DNA of 64,000 nt, taken from Pseudomonas paraeruginosa PA7 (lineage in GTDB: Bacteria > Pseudomonadota > Gammaproteobacteria > Pseudomonadales > Pseudomonadaceae). The stretch's first letter is position 1. Every line of letters begins with the position of its first letter. Of the stretch, positions 31,752 through 44,262 are shown one piece after another. The stretch is taken from positions 810,001-874,000 of the forward strand of contig NC_009656.1 of NCBI RefSeq assembly GCF_000017205.1. Reading direction: 5' to 3'. Position numbers and translations under genes: made by a program. Below the pieces are notes generated by a model. It had not been told where the DNA came from, made no database searches, and was given only the letters and a program-made list of their open reading frames with translations.

Positions 31752-31928
31752 ATGGCAACTGTCAAAGTCACTCTGGTCAAGAGCCTGAACGGCCGTCTGG
31801 CCAACCACAAGGCTTGCGTCAAGGGTCTCGGCCTGCGTCGCATCAATCATACCGTCGAGGTTCAGGACACCCCTGAAAACCGCGGCATGATCAACAAGGC
31901 CTACTACCTGCTGCGTGTGGAGGGTTAA
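31752..31928 (+). CDS. rpmD: Ribosomal protein uL30
   Basis: L30 is a small 50S protein of 58 residues with a ferredoxin-like fold. I chose the ATG at 31752 ([11 protein letters not shown]), two bases after the rpsE stop; an upstream in-frame ATG at 31629 lies inside rpsE and is not used. The core [15 protein letters not shown] is conserved. Confidence 0.98.
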
Positions 31929-31931
31929 TCC

Positions 31932-32366
31932 ATGCAACTGAACGATCTGCGTTCCGCGCCGGGTGCCCGTCGCGAAAAGCACCGTCCGGGCCGTGGCATC
32001 GGTAGCGGTCTGGGCAAGACTGGTGGCCGTGGTCACAAAGGTCTGACCTCCCGCTCCGGTGGCAAGGTCGCCCCGGGCTTCGAGGGTGGTCAACAGCCCC
32101 TGCACCGTCGTCTGCCGAAGTTCGGCTTCGTCTCCCTGAAGGCCATGGACCGTGCCGAGGTTCGCACCTCCGAGCTGGCCAAGGTCGAAGGCGACGTCGT
32201 CAGCCTGCAGACCCTGAAGGATGCCAACCTGATCAACCAGCACGTACAGCGCGTCAAGGTCATGCTGTCCGGCGAAGTTGGTCGCGCGGTCACCCTGAAA
32301 GGTATCGCCGCCACCAAGGGTGCGCGTGCGGCTATCGAAGCAGCTGGCGGTAAATTCGAGGACTAA
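31932..32366 (+). CDS. rplO: Ribosomal protein uL15
   Basis: L15 is a late-assembling 50S protein. The 144-residue protein has the glycine-rich extension [18 protein letters not shown] near residues 21-38. The gene ends one base before secY begins, so the two are coupled. Confidence 0.98.
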
Positions 32367-33695
32367 ATGGCTAAGCAAGGTGCTCTCTCTGCGCTAAGCA
32401 ACGGCGGTCTGTCCGAGCTCTGGGCACGTCTGCGTTTCCTGTTCCTGGCGATCATCGTCTATCGGATCGGCGCGCACATCCCAGTTCCGGGCATCAACCC
32501 CGATCGCTTGGCGGCACTGTTCCGGCAGAACGAGGGGACCATTCTTAGCCTCTTCAACATGTTTTCCGGCGGCGCGCTGGAGCGCATGAGCATTTTCGCA
32601 CTGGGGATCATGCCGTACATCTCGGCCTCGATCATCATGCAGCTCATGACCGCTATCAGCCCGCAGCTGGAGCAGTTGAAGAAAGAGGGTGAGTCTGGGC
32701 GTCGCAAGATCAGCCAGTACACCCGCTACGGTACTGTAGTCCTGGCACTGGTCCAGGCCATCGGCATGTCCGTTGGCCTGGGCAGCCAGGGCGTAGCCTT
32801 CTCCAACGACTTCGGCTTCTACTTCGTGGCTGTCACCACCTTCGTGGCTGGTGCCATGTTCATGATGTGGCTGGGCGAGCAGATCACTGAGCGCGGTGTC
32901 GGCAACGGCATCTCGATGTTGATCTTCGCTGGTATCGTTGCAGGCCTGCCGCGCGCCATCGGTCAGTCTTTCGAGTCTGCCCGGCAAGGTGACATCAACA
33001 TCTTCGCCCTGATCGGCGTCGGCCTCCTGGCCGTGGCGATCATCGCGTTCGTGGTGTTCATCGAGCGTGGCCAGCGTCGCATCGCGGTGCATTACGCCAA
33101 GCGCCAGCAAGGTCGCAAGGTGTTTGCCGCGCAGACCAGCCATCTGCCGTTGAAGGTGAACATGGCGGGCGTGATTCCCGCGATTTTCGCCAGCAGTATC
33201 CTGCTGTTCCCGGCGTCCCTGGGCTCCTGGTTCGGTCAGTCGGAAGGCTTGGGTTGGCTGCAGGACGTCGCGCAAGCGATCGCTCCGGGGCAGCCGCTGA
33301 ACATCTTGCTGTTCACTGCAGGGATCGTTTTCTTCTGCTTCTTCTATACAGCGCTGATGTTCAACCCGAAGGACGTGGCGGAGAACCTCAAGAAGTCCGG
33401 TGCATTTATTCCGGGCATCCGTCCGGGCGAACAGTCCGCTCGCTACATCGATGGCGTGCTGACCCGTTTGACCATGTTCGGTGCTCTGTACATGACGGCT
33501 GTCTGCCTGCTGCCCCAGTTCCTGGTGGTTGCGGCGCACGTGCCGTTCTATCTTGGCGGGACCTCGCTGTTGATCGTGGTCGTGGTTGTCATGGACTTTA
33601 TGGCCCAGGTGCAATCTCACCTCGTTTCTCACCAGTATGAATCCCTGATGAAGAAAGCCAACCTGAAGGGCTACGGCAGCGGCATGCTGCGCTGA
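32367..33695 (+). CDS. secY: Preprotein translocase channel subunit SecY
   Basis: SecY is the channel of the SecYEG translocon in the inner membrane. The 442-residue protein shows the pattern of ten hydrophobic helices, the plug region [19 protein letters not shown] near residues 61-79, and the C-terminal cytoplasmic loop before the last helices. Its ATG follows the rplO stop without a gap. SecE is encoded at 6679. Confidence 0.98.
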   Translation: MAKQGALSALSNGGLSELWARLRFLFLAIIVYRIGAHIPVPGINPDRLAALFRQNEGTILSLFNMFSGGALERMSIFALGIMPYISASIIMQLMTAISPQLEQLKKEGESGRRKISQYTRYGTVVLALVQAIGMSVGLGSQGVAFSNDFGFYFVAVTTFVAGAMFMMWLGEQITERGVGNGISMLIFAGIVAGLPRAIGQSFESARQGDINIFALIGVGLLAVAIIAFVVFIERGQRRIAVHYAKRQQGRKVFAAQTSHLPLKVNMAGVIPAIFASSILLFPASLGSWFGQSEGLGWLQDVAQAIAPGQPLNILLFTAGIVFFCFFYTALMFNPKDVAENLKKSGAFIPGIRPGEQSARYIDGVLTRLTMFGALYMTAVCLLPQFLVVAAHVPFYLGGTSLLIVVVVVMDFMAQVQSHLVSHQYESLMKKANLKGYGSGMLR

Positions 33696-33723
33696 TAGAC
33701 CCGTAAGGTTCGAGGAGTTGGTG

Positions 33724-33840
33724 ATGAAAGTTCGTGCATCGGTCAAGAAGCTGTGCCGTAACTGCAAGATCATCCGTCGCGATGGCATCGTGCGGGTGAT
33801 CTGCAGCGCGGAACCGCGTCACAAGCAGCGCCAAGGCTGA
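33724..33840 (+). CDS. rpmJ: Ribosomal protein bL36 (zinc-containing type)
   Basis: L36 is the smallest 50S protein. The 38-residue gene is short enough to be missed by length cut-offs. Cys11, Cys14, Cys27 and His33 form the zinc ribbon, so this is the zinc-binding form; Pseudomonas also has a zinc-independent paralogue that is controlled by Zur. It lies 28 bases after secY with a GAGG site upstream. Confidence 0.97.
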
Positions 33841-33858
33841 GTGTGATTCACGCGTGAT

Positions 33859-33892
33859 AACCCGGCAGCTAGTGTGCTGCCGGGTTGATTAT
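33859..33892 (+). terminator. Hairpin terminator between rpmJ and rpsM
   Basis: A perfect 11-bp stem (33859-33869 with 33876-33886) is followed by gattattt, a weak T tract. The last two bases of its 3' arm are the first bases of the promoter candidate at 33885. Confidence 0.7.
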
Positions 33893-33913
33893 TTGCTATT
33901 ACAGCGCTAATAT
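33885..33913 (+). promoter_or_regulatory. Candidate promoter of the alpha operon (rpsM)
   Basis: TTGATT (33885-33890) and TAATAT (33908-33913) are separated by 17 bases, with a GC-rich discriminator (ccgcgcc). The expected leader to rpsM is about 50 bases. Confidence 0.65.
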
Positions 33914-33970
33914 CCGCGCCCTTTCTTGGCTTCCTGGGCGCAGGGTAGCTGTCAATTGGAGTTTTTCTGA

Positions 33971-34327
33971 ATGGCCCGTATTGCAGGCGTCAACATTCCG
34001 GATAACAAGCACACTGTTATCTCGCTGACCTACATCTATGGTGTTGGTCGCACTACTGCTCAGAACATCTGCGCAGCTACCGGTGTAAATCCGGCTGCCA
34101 AGATCAAGGACCTGAGCGACGAGCAGATCGATCAGCTGCGTAACGAAGTCGCGAAGCACACCACCGAAGGTGACCTGCGTCGCGAAATCAACATGAACAT
34201 CAAGCGTCTGATGGACCTCGGTTGCTACCGCGGTCTGCGTCATCGTCGCGGTCTGCCGGTTCGCGGTCAGCGTACCAAGACCAACGCGCGTACCCGCAAG
34301 GGCCCGCGTAAGCCGATCCGCAAGTAA
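33971..34327 (+). CDS. rpsM: Ribosomal protein uS13
   Basis: S13 is in the 30S head and contacts the P-site tRNA and bridge B1. The 118-residue protein has [14 protein letters not shown] at the start and the basic C-terminal tail [20 protein letters not shown]. It is the first gene of the alpha operon, which runs rpsM-rpsK-rpsD-rpoA-rplQ. Confidence 0.98.
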   Translation: MARIAGVNIPDNKHTVISLTYIYGVGRTTAQNICAATGVNPAAKIKDLSDEQIDQLRNEVAKHTTEGDLRREINMNIKRLMDLGCYRGLRHRRGLPVRGQRTKTNARTRKGPRKPIRK

Positions 34328-34345
34328 TCGCGTAGGAATCTAGTC

Positions 34346-34735
34346 ATGGCAAAACCTGCTGCTCGTCCCCGTAAGAAAGTCAAAAAGACAGTGGTCGATG
34401 GGATCGCCCACATCCACGCGTCTTTCAACAACACCATCGTGACCATCACCGACCGTCAGGGCAACGCACTGTCCTGGGCGACCTCCGGTGGTTCCGGTTT
34501 CCGCGGCTCGCGTAAGAGCACTCCGTTCGCTGCCCAGGTAGCGGCCGAGCGTGCCGGCCAGGCTGCCCTGGAATACGGTCTGAAGAACCTGGACGTCAAC
34601 GTCAAGGGCCCGGGCCCGGGCCGCGAGTCCGCTGTTCGCGCTCTGAATGCTTGCGGCTACAAGATCGCCAGCATCACCGACGTAACCCCGATCCCGCATA
34701 ACGGCTGCCGTCCGCCGAAAAAGCGTCGCGTGTAA
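34346..34735 (+). CDS. rpsK: Ribosomal protein uS11
   Basis: S11 is at the platform next to the mRNA exit. The 129-residue protein has the conserved [19 protein letters not shown] near residues 19-37 and the C-terminal PPKKRRV. It follows rpsM by 18 bases. Confidence 0.98.
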   Translation: MAKPAARPRKKVKKTVVDGIAHIHASFNNTIVTITDRQGNALSWATSGGSGFRGSRKSTPFAAQVAAERAGQAALEYGLKNLDVNVKGPGPGRESAVRALNACGYKIASITDVTPIPHNGCRPPKKRRV

Positions 34736-34751
34736 TAGGAGACAGTGAGAA

Positions 34752-35372
34752 ATGGCTCGTTACATTGGTCCCAAGTGCAAACTGTCTCGCCGTGAAGGCA
34801 CCGACCTGTTCCTGAAGAGCGGCGCCCGCGCCCTCGACTCGAAGTGCAAGGCTGAAAACGTTCCCGGCCAGCATGGCCAGCGTCGTGGCCGTCTGTCCGA
34901 CTACGGTCTGCAGCTGCGTGAGAAGCAGAAGGTCCGCCGCATCTACGGCGTACTGGAGCGTCAGTTCCGTGGCTACTACCAGGAAGCCTCCCGTCGCAAG
35001 GGTTCCACCGGTGAGAACCTGCTGCAACTGCTCGAGTGCCGTCTGGACAACGTCGTATACCGCATGGGCTTTGGTTCCACTCGCGCCGAATCGCGCCAGC
35101 TGGTGTCCCACAAGGCCATCACCGTCAACGGTCAGACCGTCAACATCCCTTCCTACCAAGTGAAGGCCGGTGACGTCGTAGCTATTCGCGAGAAGTCGAG
35201 GAATCAGCTGCGTATCGCTCAGGCTCTGGAACTCTGTGGCCAGCGCGGTCGTGTCGAGTGGGTCGAAGTCGACCTCGACAAGAAGACTGGTACCTTCAAG
35301 AGTGTTCCGGCTCGCAGCGACCTGTCCGCTGATATCAACGAAAACCTGATTGTCGAGCTCTACTCCAAGTAA
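34752..35372 (+). CDS. rpsD: Ribosomal protein uS4
   Basis: S4 starts 30S body assembly, affects accuracy and, in E. coli, represses the alpha operon. The 206-residue protein has an N-terminal segment with Cys9 and Cys32 and an S4-type RNA-binding domain near residues 96-156 ([19 protein letters not shown] begins before it). It follows rpsK by 16 bases. Confidence 0.98.
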
Positions 35373-35394
35373 GGGCTAGAAAATAGGTGCATCC

Positions 35395-36396
35395 ATGCAG
35401 AGTTCGGTAAATGAGTTCCTGACCCCCCGCCACATCGATGTGCAGGTGGTCAGTCAAACCCGCGCCAAGATCACGCTCGAGCCTCTCGAGCGTGGTTTTG
35501 GTCACACCCTGGGCAACGCGCTGCGTCGCATCCTGTTGTCCTCCATGCCTGGCTGCGCAGTGGTCGAGGCCGAGATCGACGGCGTACTCCACGAGTACTC
35601 GGCGATCGAAGGTGTGCAGGAAGACGTAATCGAGATCCTGCTGAACCTGAAAGGTCTGGCCATCAAGCTGCACGGTCGTGATGAAGTGACGCTGACCCTG
35701 GCTAAGAAGGGCTCGGGTGTTGTGACTGCTGCCGATATTCAGCTGGATCACGATGTTGAGATCATCAACGGTGACCACGTTATCGCCAACCTGGCAGACA
35801 ACGGCGCGCTGAACATGAAGCTGAAGGTAGCTCGTGGCCGTGGCTACGAGCCTGCCGACGCACGTCAGAGCGATGAGGACGAAAGCCGCAGCATCGGCCG
35901 TCTGCAGCTCGACGCATCGTTCAGCCCGGTCCGTCGTGTCTCCTACGTGGTGGAAAACGCCCGTGTCGAGCAGCGCACCAACCTGGACAAACTGGTCCTA
36001 GACCTGGAAACCAACGGCACCCTGGATCCCGAAGAGGCTATCCGTCGCGCCGCTACCATCCTGCAACAGCAGCTGGCAGCGTTCGTGGACCTCAAGGGCG
36101 ACAGCGAACCCGTCGTTGAAGAGCAGGAAGACGAGATCGATCCGATCCTCCTGCGTCCGGTCGATGACCTGGAACTGACCGTACGTTCGGCCAACTGCCT
36201 GAAGGCGGAAAACATCTACTACATCGGTGACCTGATCCAGCGCACCGAAGTAGAGCTGTTGAAAACGCCGAACCTGGGCAAGAAGTCCCTGACCGAAATC
36301 AAGGACGTTCTGGCTTCCCGTGGTCTGTCCCTCGGTATGCGCCTCGACAACTGGCCGCCGGCAAGTCTTAAGAAAGACGACAAGGCCACTGCCTGA
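35395..36396 (+). CDS. rpoA: DNA-directed RNA polymerase subunit alpha
   Basis: The alpha dimer is the assembly platform for RNA polymerase, and its C-terminal domain binds UP elements and activators. The 333-residue protein has the N-terminal domain (about 1-235, with [21 protein letters not shown] near residues 33-53) and the C-terminal domain (about 250-325, with [17 protein letters not shown]). It lies 22 bases after rpsD. Confidence 0.99.
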
Positions 36397-36439
36397 TCGT
36401 CGTAACTACCGAACGTAAAGTTTGGAAAGGAATTGAACC

Positions 36440-36829
36440 ATGCGCCATCGTAAAAGTGGTCGTCACCTGAGCCGCACCAGCGCGCACCGCAAGGCTATGT
36501 TCCAGAACATGGCGGTGTCGCTGTTCGAACACGAACTGATCAAAACCACCCTGCCCAAGGCCAAGGAGCTGCGTCGCGTTGCCGAGCCGCTGATCACCCT
36601 GGCCAAGGAAGACAGCGTCGCCAACCGTCGCCTGGCTTTCGACCGTACCCGTTCGAAAGCTGCCGTCGGTAAGCTGTTCAACGACCTGGGCAAGCGCTAC
36701 GCCAACCGTCCGGGTGGCTACCTGCGCATCCTGAAGTGCGGTTTCCGCGCTGGCGACAACGCCCCCATGGCGTACGTCGAGCTGGTTGATCGTCCGGTCG
36801 GCGGTGAAGTCGTGGAAGCTGCCGAATAA
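36440..36829 (+). CDS. rplQ: Ribosomal protein bL17
   Basis: L17 lies near the tunnel exit on the 50S. The 129-residue protein begins [20 protein letters not shown]. It is the last gene of the ribosomal block, 43 bases after rpoA, and a strong terminator follows. Confidence 0.98.
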
Positions 36830-36846
36830 GGTAGCTGCCGCATAAG

Positions 36847-36873
36847 AAACCGGGCCTAGGCCCGGTTTTTTAT
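36847..36873 (+). terminator. Intrinsic terminator of the ribosomal gene block
   Basis: The palindrome aaaccgggcctaggcccggttt is followed by a further T run. It ends the S10-spc-alpha block. Confidence 0.92.
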
Positions 36874-37110
36874 TGCCCTGTCTTAAAGTTTTTATCTATC
36901 GACTCGCTGCCTTTAATAAATTGGATTACTGGAGGGCTGTCATTCATCCTTAACCTGCTTTTACGAAAAGCTACGTTCGGGTAGGCGAGATCAATGCAGC
37001 GGGCGTTTGGCACAACCGAGAGGTTGTCCTGCGGCGATCCCTGGTCCACGCTGATGATTTCCGTGTAGCCGCTTCGCTTCATAGCACGTTAGCCGTTGAG
37101 GAGAGAGTAA
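36874..37110 (+). promoter_or_regulatory. katA upstream region with a GNRA hairpin
   Basis: This 237-base gap must hold the katA promoter, but I found no convincing pair of -35 and -10 elements. It contains a small perfect hairpin, ACAACC (37012-37017), GAGA loop, GGTTGT (37022-37027), and a GAGGAGAGA ribosome binding site at 37098-37106. A 70-codon minus-strand frame across it lacks support as a gene. Confidence 0.5.
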
Positions 37111-38559
37111 ATGGAAGAGAAAACCCGTTTGACCACCGCTGCCGGAGCTCCGGTGGTCGATAACCAGAACGTGCAGACCGCCGGCCCGCGCGGCCCGATG
37201 TTGCTGCAGGACGTGTGGTTCCTCGAGAAGCTCGCCCACTTCGACCGCGAAGTGATCCCCGAGCGCCGCATGCACGCGAAAGGCTCCGCGGCCTACGGCA
37301 CCTTCACCGTCACCCACGACATCACCCCTTATACCCGCGCGAAGATCTTTTCCCAGGTGGGCAAGAAGACCGACATGTTCCTGCGCTTCTCCACGGTCGC
37401 CGGCGAGCGTGGCGCAGCGGATGCCGAACGCGACATCCGCGGTTTCTCCATGCGCTTCTATACCGAGGAAGGCAACTGGGACCTGGTCGGCAACAACACC
37501 CCGGTGTTCTACCTGCGCGACCCGCTCAAGTTCCCCGACCTCAACCACGTGGTGAAGCGCGATCCGCGCACCAACCTGCGCAACGCCACCTTCAAGTGGG
37601 ATTTCTTCTCCCACCTGCCGGAATCGCTGCACCAGTTGACCATCGACTTCAGCGACCGCGGGCTGCCGAAGAGCTACCGGCACATCCACGGTTTCGGCAG
37701 CCACACCTTCAGCTTCATCAACGCCAGCAACGAGCGTTTCTGGGTCAAGTTCCACCTCAAGACCCAGCAGGGCATCGAGAACCTGACCAACGCCGAAGCC
37801 GCCGAAGTGATTGCCCAGGACCGAGAGAGTTCTCAGCGTGACCTCTACGAGAGCATCGAGAAAGGTGATTTCCCGCGCTGGAAGATGTACGTGCAGATCA
37901 TGCCGGAGAAGGAAGCGGCGACCTACCGCTACAACCCGTTCGACCTGACCAAGGTCTGGCCGCATGGCGACTACCCGCTGATCGAGGTGGGCTTCTTCGA
38001 GCTGAATCGCAACCCGGACAACTACTTCGCCGAAGTCGAGCAGGCCGCCTTCACCCCGGCCAACGTGGTGCCCGGTATCGGTTTCTCGCCCGACAAGATG
38101 CTCCAGGGCCGCCTGTTCTCCTACGGCGATGCCCACCGCTATCGCCTGGGCGTCAATCACCACCAGATCCCGGTCAACGCCGCGCGTTGCCCGCACCAGG
38201 TCTACCACCGCGACGGCGGCATGCGGGTGGATGGCAATAACGCCCACCAGCGCGTCAGCTACGAGCCGAACAGCTTCAACCAGTGGCAGGAGCAGCCGGA
38301 CTTCTCCGAGCCGCCGCTGAGCCTGGAGGGTGCCGCGGATCACTGGAACCACCGGGTCGACGACGACTACTTCAGCCAGCCGGCCGCGCTGTTCCGCCTG
38401 TTCACCGACGAGCAGAAGCAGCGCCTGTTCGACAACATCGCCGAAGACATCCGCGATGTGCCGGAACAGATCCAGCGTCGACAGATCGGCCTGTTCCACA
38501 AGATCGATCCGGCCTACGGCAAAGGCGTCGCCGACGCCCTTGGCCTGAAGCTGGACTGA
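37111..38559 (+). CDS. katA: Catalase KatA (small-subunit, clade 3 type)
   Basis: KatA breaks down hydrogen peroxide and is the main vegetative, unusually stable catalase of P. aeruginosa. The 482-residue length places it in the small-subunit, NADPH-binding group. The active-site block [12 protein letters not shown] gives His55. The segment [18 protein letters not shown] near residues 127-144 is also conserved, and the proximal heme tyrosine lies in [14 protein letters not shown] near 331-344. There is no signal peptide. The gene stands alone between terminators, followed directly by ftnA. Confidence 0.98.
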   Translation: MEEKTRLTTAAGAPVVDNQNVQTAGPRGPMLLQDVWFLEKLAHFDREVIPERRMHAKGSAAYGTFTVTHDITPYTRAKIFSQVGKKTDMFLRFSTVAGERGAADAERDIRGFSMRFYTEEGNWDLVGNNTPVFYLRDPLKFPDLNHVVKRDPRTNLRNATFKWDFFSHLPESLHQLTIDFSDRGLPKSYRHIHGFGSHTFSFINASNERFWVKFHLKTQQGIENLTNAEAAEVIAQDRESSQRDLYESIEKGDFPRWKMYVQIMPEKEAATYRYNPFDLTKVWPHGDYPLIEVGFFELNRNPDNYFAEVEQAAFTPANVVPGIGFSPDKMLQGRLFSYGDAHRYRLGVNHHQIPVNAARCPHQVYHRDGGMRVDGNNAHQRVSYEPNSFNQWQEQPDFSEPPLSLEGAADHWNHRVDDDYFSQPAALFRLFTDEQKQRLFDNIAEDIRDVPEQIQRRQIGLFHKIDPAYGKGVADALGLKLD

Positions 38560-38576
38560 TGGCCTGATGAGGCCCG

Positions 38577-38606
38577 GCCCCCTTTCTTCGCAAAGGGGGC
38601 TTTTTT
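38577..38606 (+). terminator. Intrinsic terminator after katA
   Basis: The stem gcccccttt (38577-38585) pairs with aaagggggc (38592-38600) around a short TTCG-containing loop and is followed by six T. Confidence 0.93.
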
Positions 38607-38687
38607 ATGGCCGTTCGCTTGACCGGGGTCAGGCGAAGCCGGGAGCATATGCGGCTAGATTCTTTGTTTTCTCCAGGGAGAGCGCCG

Positions 38688-39152
38688 ATGCAAGGCCATC
38701 CGGAAGTCATCGACTACCTCAACACGTTGCTGACCGGCGAACTCGCCGCGCGCGACCAGTACTTCATCCACTCGCGCATGTACGAGGACTGGGGCTTCAG
38801 CAAGCTCTACGAGCGCCTCAACCACGAGATGGAGGAAGAGACCCAGCACGCCGATGCCCTGCTGCGCCGCATCCTCCTGCTCGAGGGCACGCCGCGCATG
38901 CGTCCGGACGACATCCACCCCGGCACCACGGTGCCGGAGATGCTCGAGGCCGATCTCAAGCTCGAACGCCACGTCCGCGCCGCGCTGGCCAAGGGCATCG
39001 CCCTCTGCGAGCAACACAAGGATTTCGTCAGCCGTGACATCCTCAAGGCCCAGCTGGCCGACACCGAGGAAGACCATGCCTACTGGCTGGAGCAGCAACT
39101 CGGCCTGATCGCCAGGATGGGCCTGGAGAATTATCTGCAATCGCAGATCTGA
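38688..39152 (+). CDS. ftnA: Bacterial ferritin FtnA (formerly named bacterioferritin BfrA)
   Basis: This is an iron-storage subunit of the 24-mer ferritin type. The 154-residue four-helix protein has ferroxidase ligands Glu18, Glu51, His54, Glu94 and Glu127/His130 as far as I can align it. The heme-ligating Met52 of true bacterioferritins is Thr52 here, which fits the later view that this gene (PA4235) encodes a heme-free ferritin. I chose the ATG at 38688, preceded by AGGGAG; an in-frame start at 38607 would begin in the katA terminator's T run. It lies next to katA, and KatA activity is known to depend on this protein. Confidence 0.93.
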
Positions 39153-39171
39153 TCTCCCTGTGGATACGAAA

Positions 39172-39205
39172 CGCCCCTGCGCCTCACGGTCGCAGGGGCT
39201 TTTTC
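39172..39205 (+). terminator. Intrinsic terminator after ftnA
   Basis: gcccctgcg (39173-39181) pairs with cgcaggggc (39191-39199), followed by five T on the plus strand. The minus-strand side, facing uvrA, has no T run, so it serves mainly ftnA. Confidence 0.85.
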
Positions 39206-39220
39206 ATGGGCGTCCGCGGA

Positions 39221-42058
<2,838 letters not shown>

Positions 42059-42089
42059 AGCGGCCTCGCATGGCGGGCGAAAACCGCTG

Positions 42090-42119
42090 AGTATACGGCT
42101 GGCCGCTACCGCGCGGCAA
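42090..42119 (-). promoter_or_regulatory. Candidate promoter of uvrA
   Basis: On the minus strand TTGCCG (42119-42114) and TATACT (42095-42090) are separated by 18 bases, placing the start about 25 bases before the GTG. Confidence 0.5.
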
Positions 42120-42150
42120 AGTGGCGCGCCTGTGCCGCGAGGGGGCGGGC

Positions 42151-42159
42151 TGGTAGAAT
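42151..42159 (+). promoter_or_regulatory. Extended -10 element for the MFS-ssb unit
   Basis: TGGTAGAAT is an extended -10 (TGn followed by TAGAAT) about 113 bases before the MFS start. No good -35 is visible at 16-18 bases. Confidence 0.4.
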
Positions 42160-42271
42160 GCGCGGCATTTTTCCGGCGCGGGGATCGCCCCGGTCGCCCA
42201 GGAGCGGGCGGCGGCGCCATCGGCAGGGGCATGAGGCCTTGCCCAGCAGCGTTTTCTTCCATGAGGGTGTT

Positions 42272-43660
42272 ATGCACGACTCACACACTGAGCGGATGAG
42301 CGGTACCGAAACGCGAGCGGCCGTCGGGCTGTCCCTGGTCTTCGCCTTTCGCATGCTCGGCATGTTCATGGTCCTGCCGGTGCTGGCCACCTATGGCCAG
42401 GACCTGGCCGGCGCGACGCCGGCGCTGATCGGCCTGGCCATCGGCGCCTACGGCCTGACCCAGGCGATCCTGCAGATTCCCTTCGGGACCATCTCCGACC
42501 GCATCGGCCGACGTCCGGTGATCGTCGTCGGGTTGCTGATCTTCGCCGCCGGCGCGGCCCTCGCGGCCAATGCCGACTCCATCTGGGGCGTGATCGCCGG
42601 CCGCGTCCTGCAAGGCGCCGGGGCGATCTCGGCGGCGGTGATGGCGTTGCTCTCCGACCTCACCCGCGAGCAGCACCGGACCAAGGCGATGGCGATGATC
42701 GGCATGAGCATCGGCGTGTCCTTCGCCGTGGCCATGGTGCTCGGTCCGGTGCTGACCCACCTGTTCGGCCTGCACGGGCTGTTCTGGTTCACCGCCGGGA
42801 TGGCGCTGGTCGGCCTGCTGCTGATCCTGTTCTTCGTCCCGCAGCCGGACCACATGACCCAGCATCGCGAATCCAGCGTTGCGCGCCAGGCCCTGCTGCC
42901 GACCCTGAAGCACGGCGACCTGCTGCGCCTGGACGCCGGCATCCTGATTCTCCACGCCATCCTCATGGCCAGCTTCGTCGCCCTGCCGCTGGCGCTGGTG
43001 CACGAGGGCGGCCTGCCCAAAGAGCAGCACTGGTGGGTCTACCTGACCGCGCTGCTGGTCGGTTTCTTCGGCATGGTGCCGTTCATCATCTACGCCGAGA
43101 AGAAGCGCCGCATGAAGCGCGTGCTGACCGGCGCGGTGGCTACCCTGCTGGCCTGCGAACTGTTCTTCCTGGCCTTCGGTCACAGCCTGGCCATGCTGGT
43201 GGTCGGCACGGTGGTGTTCTTCACCGCCTTCAACCTGCTCGAAGCCTCGCTGCCGTCGCTGGTGAGCAAGGTCTCGCCGGCCGGCGGCAAGGGCACGGCG
43301 ATGGGGGTGTACTCCACCAGCCAGTTCCTCGGCGCGGCGCTGGGCGGCATCCTCGGCGGCTGGATGTTCCAGCACGGTGGGCTGAGCATGGTGTTCATCG
43401 GATGCGCGGTGCTCGCTGCCCTCTGGCTGGCGATTGCTGGTACCATGCGCGAACCGCCTTATGTGACCAGCATCCGCCTGCCGCTCGCGCCCGCCGCGCT
43501 GCAGGACGCGGCGCTGGTCCAGCGATTCAGGGCGTTGCCCGGTGTGGCAGACGCCGTGGTGGTGGCCGAGGAGGCCGCCGCCTATGTCAAAGTGGATACC
43601 CAACAAGTGGATCGCACCGCCCTCGAGCGCCTGGCCCAGGCCGCGCCGGGCGGATGCTGA
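42272..43660 (+). CDS. Major facilitator superfamily transporter with C-terminal YAM-like domain (YajR type)
   Basis: This is a 462-residue inner-membrane transporter with about twelve hydrophobic helices (residues about 15-390). The MFS motif between helices 2 and 3 reads [14 protein letters not shown] near residues 71-84. A soluble C-terminal extension (about 405-462) has a beta-alpha-beta look ([25 protein letters not shown]), resembling the YAM domain of E. coli YajR. The substrate is unknown. I chose the ATG at 42272 with GAGGG upstream; an ATG at 42296 is a possible alternative. It lies 16 bases before ssb and is probably cotranscribed with it (PA4233-like). Confidence 0.9.
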   Translation: MHDSHTERMSGTETRAAVGLSLVFAFRMLGMFMVLPVLATYGQDLAGATPALIGLAIGAYGLTQAILQIPFGTISDRIGRRPVIVVGLLIFAAGAALAANADSIWGVIAGRVLQGAGAISAAVMALLSDLTREQHRTKAMAMIGMSIGVSFAVAMVLGPVLTHLFGLHGLFWFTAGMALVGLLLILFFVPQPDHMTQHRESSVARQALLPTLKHGDLLRLDAGILILHAILMASFVALPLALVHEGGLPKEQHWWVYLTALLVGFFGMVPFIIYAEKKRRMKRVLTGAVATLLACELFFLAFGHSLAMLVVGTVVFFTAFNLLEASLPSLVSKVSPAGGKGTAMGVYSTSQFLGAALGGILGGWMFQHGGLSMVFIGCAVLAALWLAIAGTMREPPYVTSIRLPLAPAALQDAALVQRFRALPGVADAVVVAEEAAAYVKVDTQQVDRTALERLAQAAPGGC

Positions 43661-43676
43661 ACCTTAGGAGAACGTC

Positions 43677-44174
43677 ATGGCCCGTGGGGTTAACAAAGTC
43701 ATTCTGGTTGGCAACGTCGGTGGTGACCCGGAAACCCGCTACATGCCCAATGGCAATGCGGTGACCAACATCACCCTCGCCACCAGCGAGAGCTGGAAGG
43801 ACAAGCAGACCGGCCAGCAACAGGAGCGCACCGAATGGCACCGCGTGGTGTTCTTCGGCCGCCTGGCGGAGATCGCCGGCGAGTACCTGCGCAAGGGGTC
43901 CCAGGTCTACGTCGAAGGCAGCCTGCGCACCCGCAAGTGGCAGGGCCAGGACGGTCAGGATCGCTACACCACCGAGATCGTGGTCGACATCAACGGCAAC
44001 ATGCAGTTGCTCGGCGGCCGTCCCTCCGGCGACGACTCGCAGCGCGCCCCGCGCGAGCCCATGCAGCGCCCGCAGCAGGCCCCGCAGCAGCAGTCGCGTC
44101 CGGCCCCGCAGCAGCAACCTGCGCCGCAGCCGGCCCAGGACTACGACAGCTTCGACGACGACATTCCGTTCTAA
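43677..44174 (+). CDS. ssb: Single-stranded DNA-binding protein
   Basis: SSB coats single-stranded DNA and recruits repair and replication proteins. The 165-residue protein has the OB fold (about 1-110, with [21 protein letters not shown] near residues 54-74) and a glutamine- and proline-rich linker. It ends in the acidic tip DDDIPF that binds partners. It follows the MFS gene by 16 bases with AGGAG upstream, and uvrA lies nearby on the other strand, as in many gamma-proteobacteria. Confidence 0.98.
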   Translation: MARGVNKVILVGNVGGDPETRYMPNGNAVTNITLATSESWKDKQTGQQQERTEWHRVVFFGRLAEIAGEYLRKGSQVYVEGSLRTRKWQGQDGQDRYTTEIVVDINGNMQLLGGRPSGDDSQRAPREPMQRPQQAPQQQSRPAPQQQPAPQPAQDYDSFDDDIPF

Positions 44175-44223
44175 GTCGCGACCTTGGCCGCGCGCGGTCC
44201 AGGCCGCGCCGCGGCGCTTCTTC

Positions 44224-44262
44224 GAAGCCCCCTGCACCCCGGGTCGCAGGGGGCTTCGTGTT
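44224..44262. terminator. Bidirectional terminator between ssb and pchA
   Basis: A perfect 12-bp stem (44224-44235 with 44246-44257) lies between the converging ssb and pchA genes. The plus-strand tail is gtgttt; the minus-strand tail has few T, so termination of pchDCBA here is plausible but weaker. Confidence 0.75.

Noticed and set aside
36870..37082. A 70-codon minus-strand frame between rplQ and katA
   Set aside because: It begins within the terminator T run on the opposite side, has no convincing ribosome binding site and no family resemblance.
38619..38661. An ftnA promoter made of TTGACC (38619-38624) and TAGATT (38656-38661)
   Set aside because: The spacing is 31 bases, far too long for a sigma70 promoter.
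42059..42271. A LexA (SOS) box upstream of uvrA
   Set aside because: The only candidate, near ctgagtatacggctg, does not fit CTG-N10-CAG. Damage induction of uvrA is also not established in P. aeruginosa.
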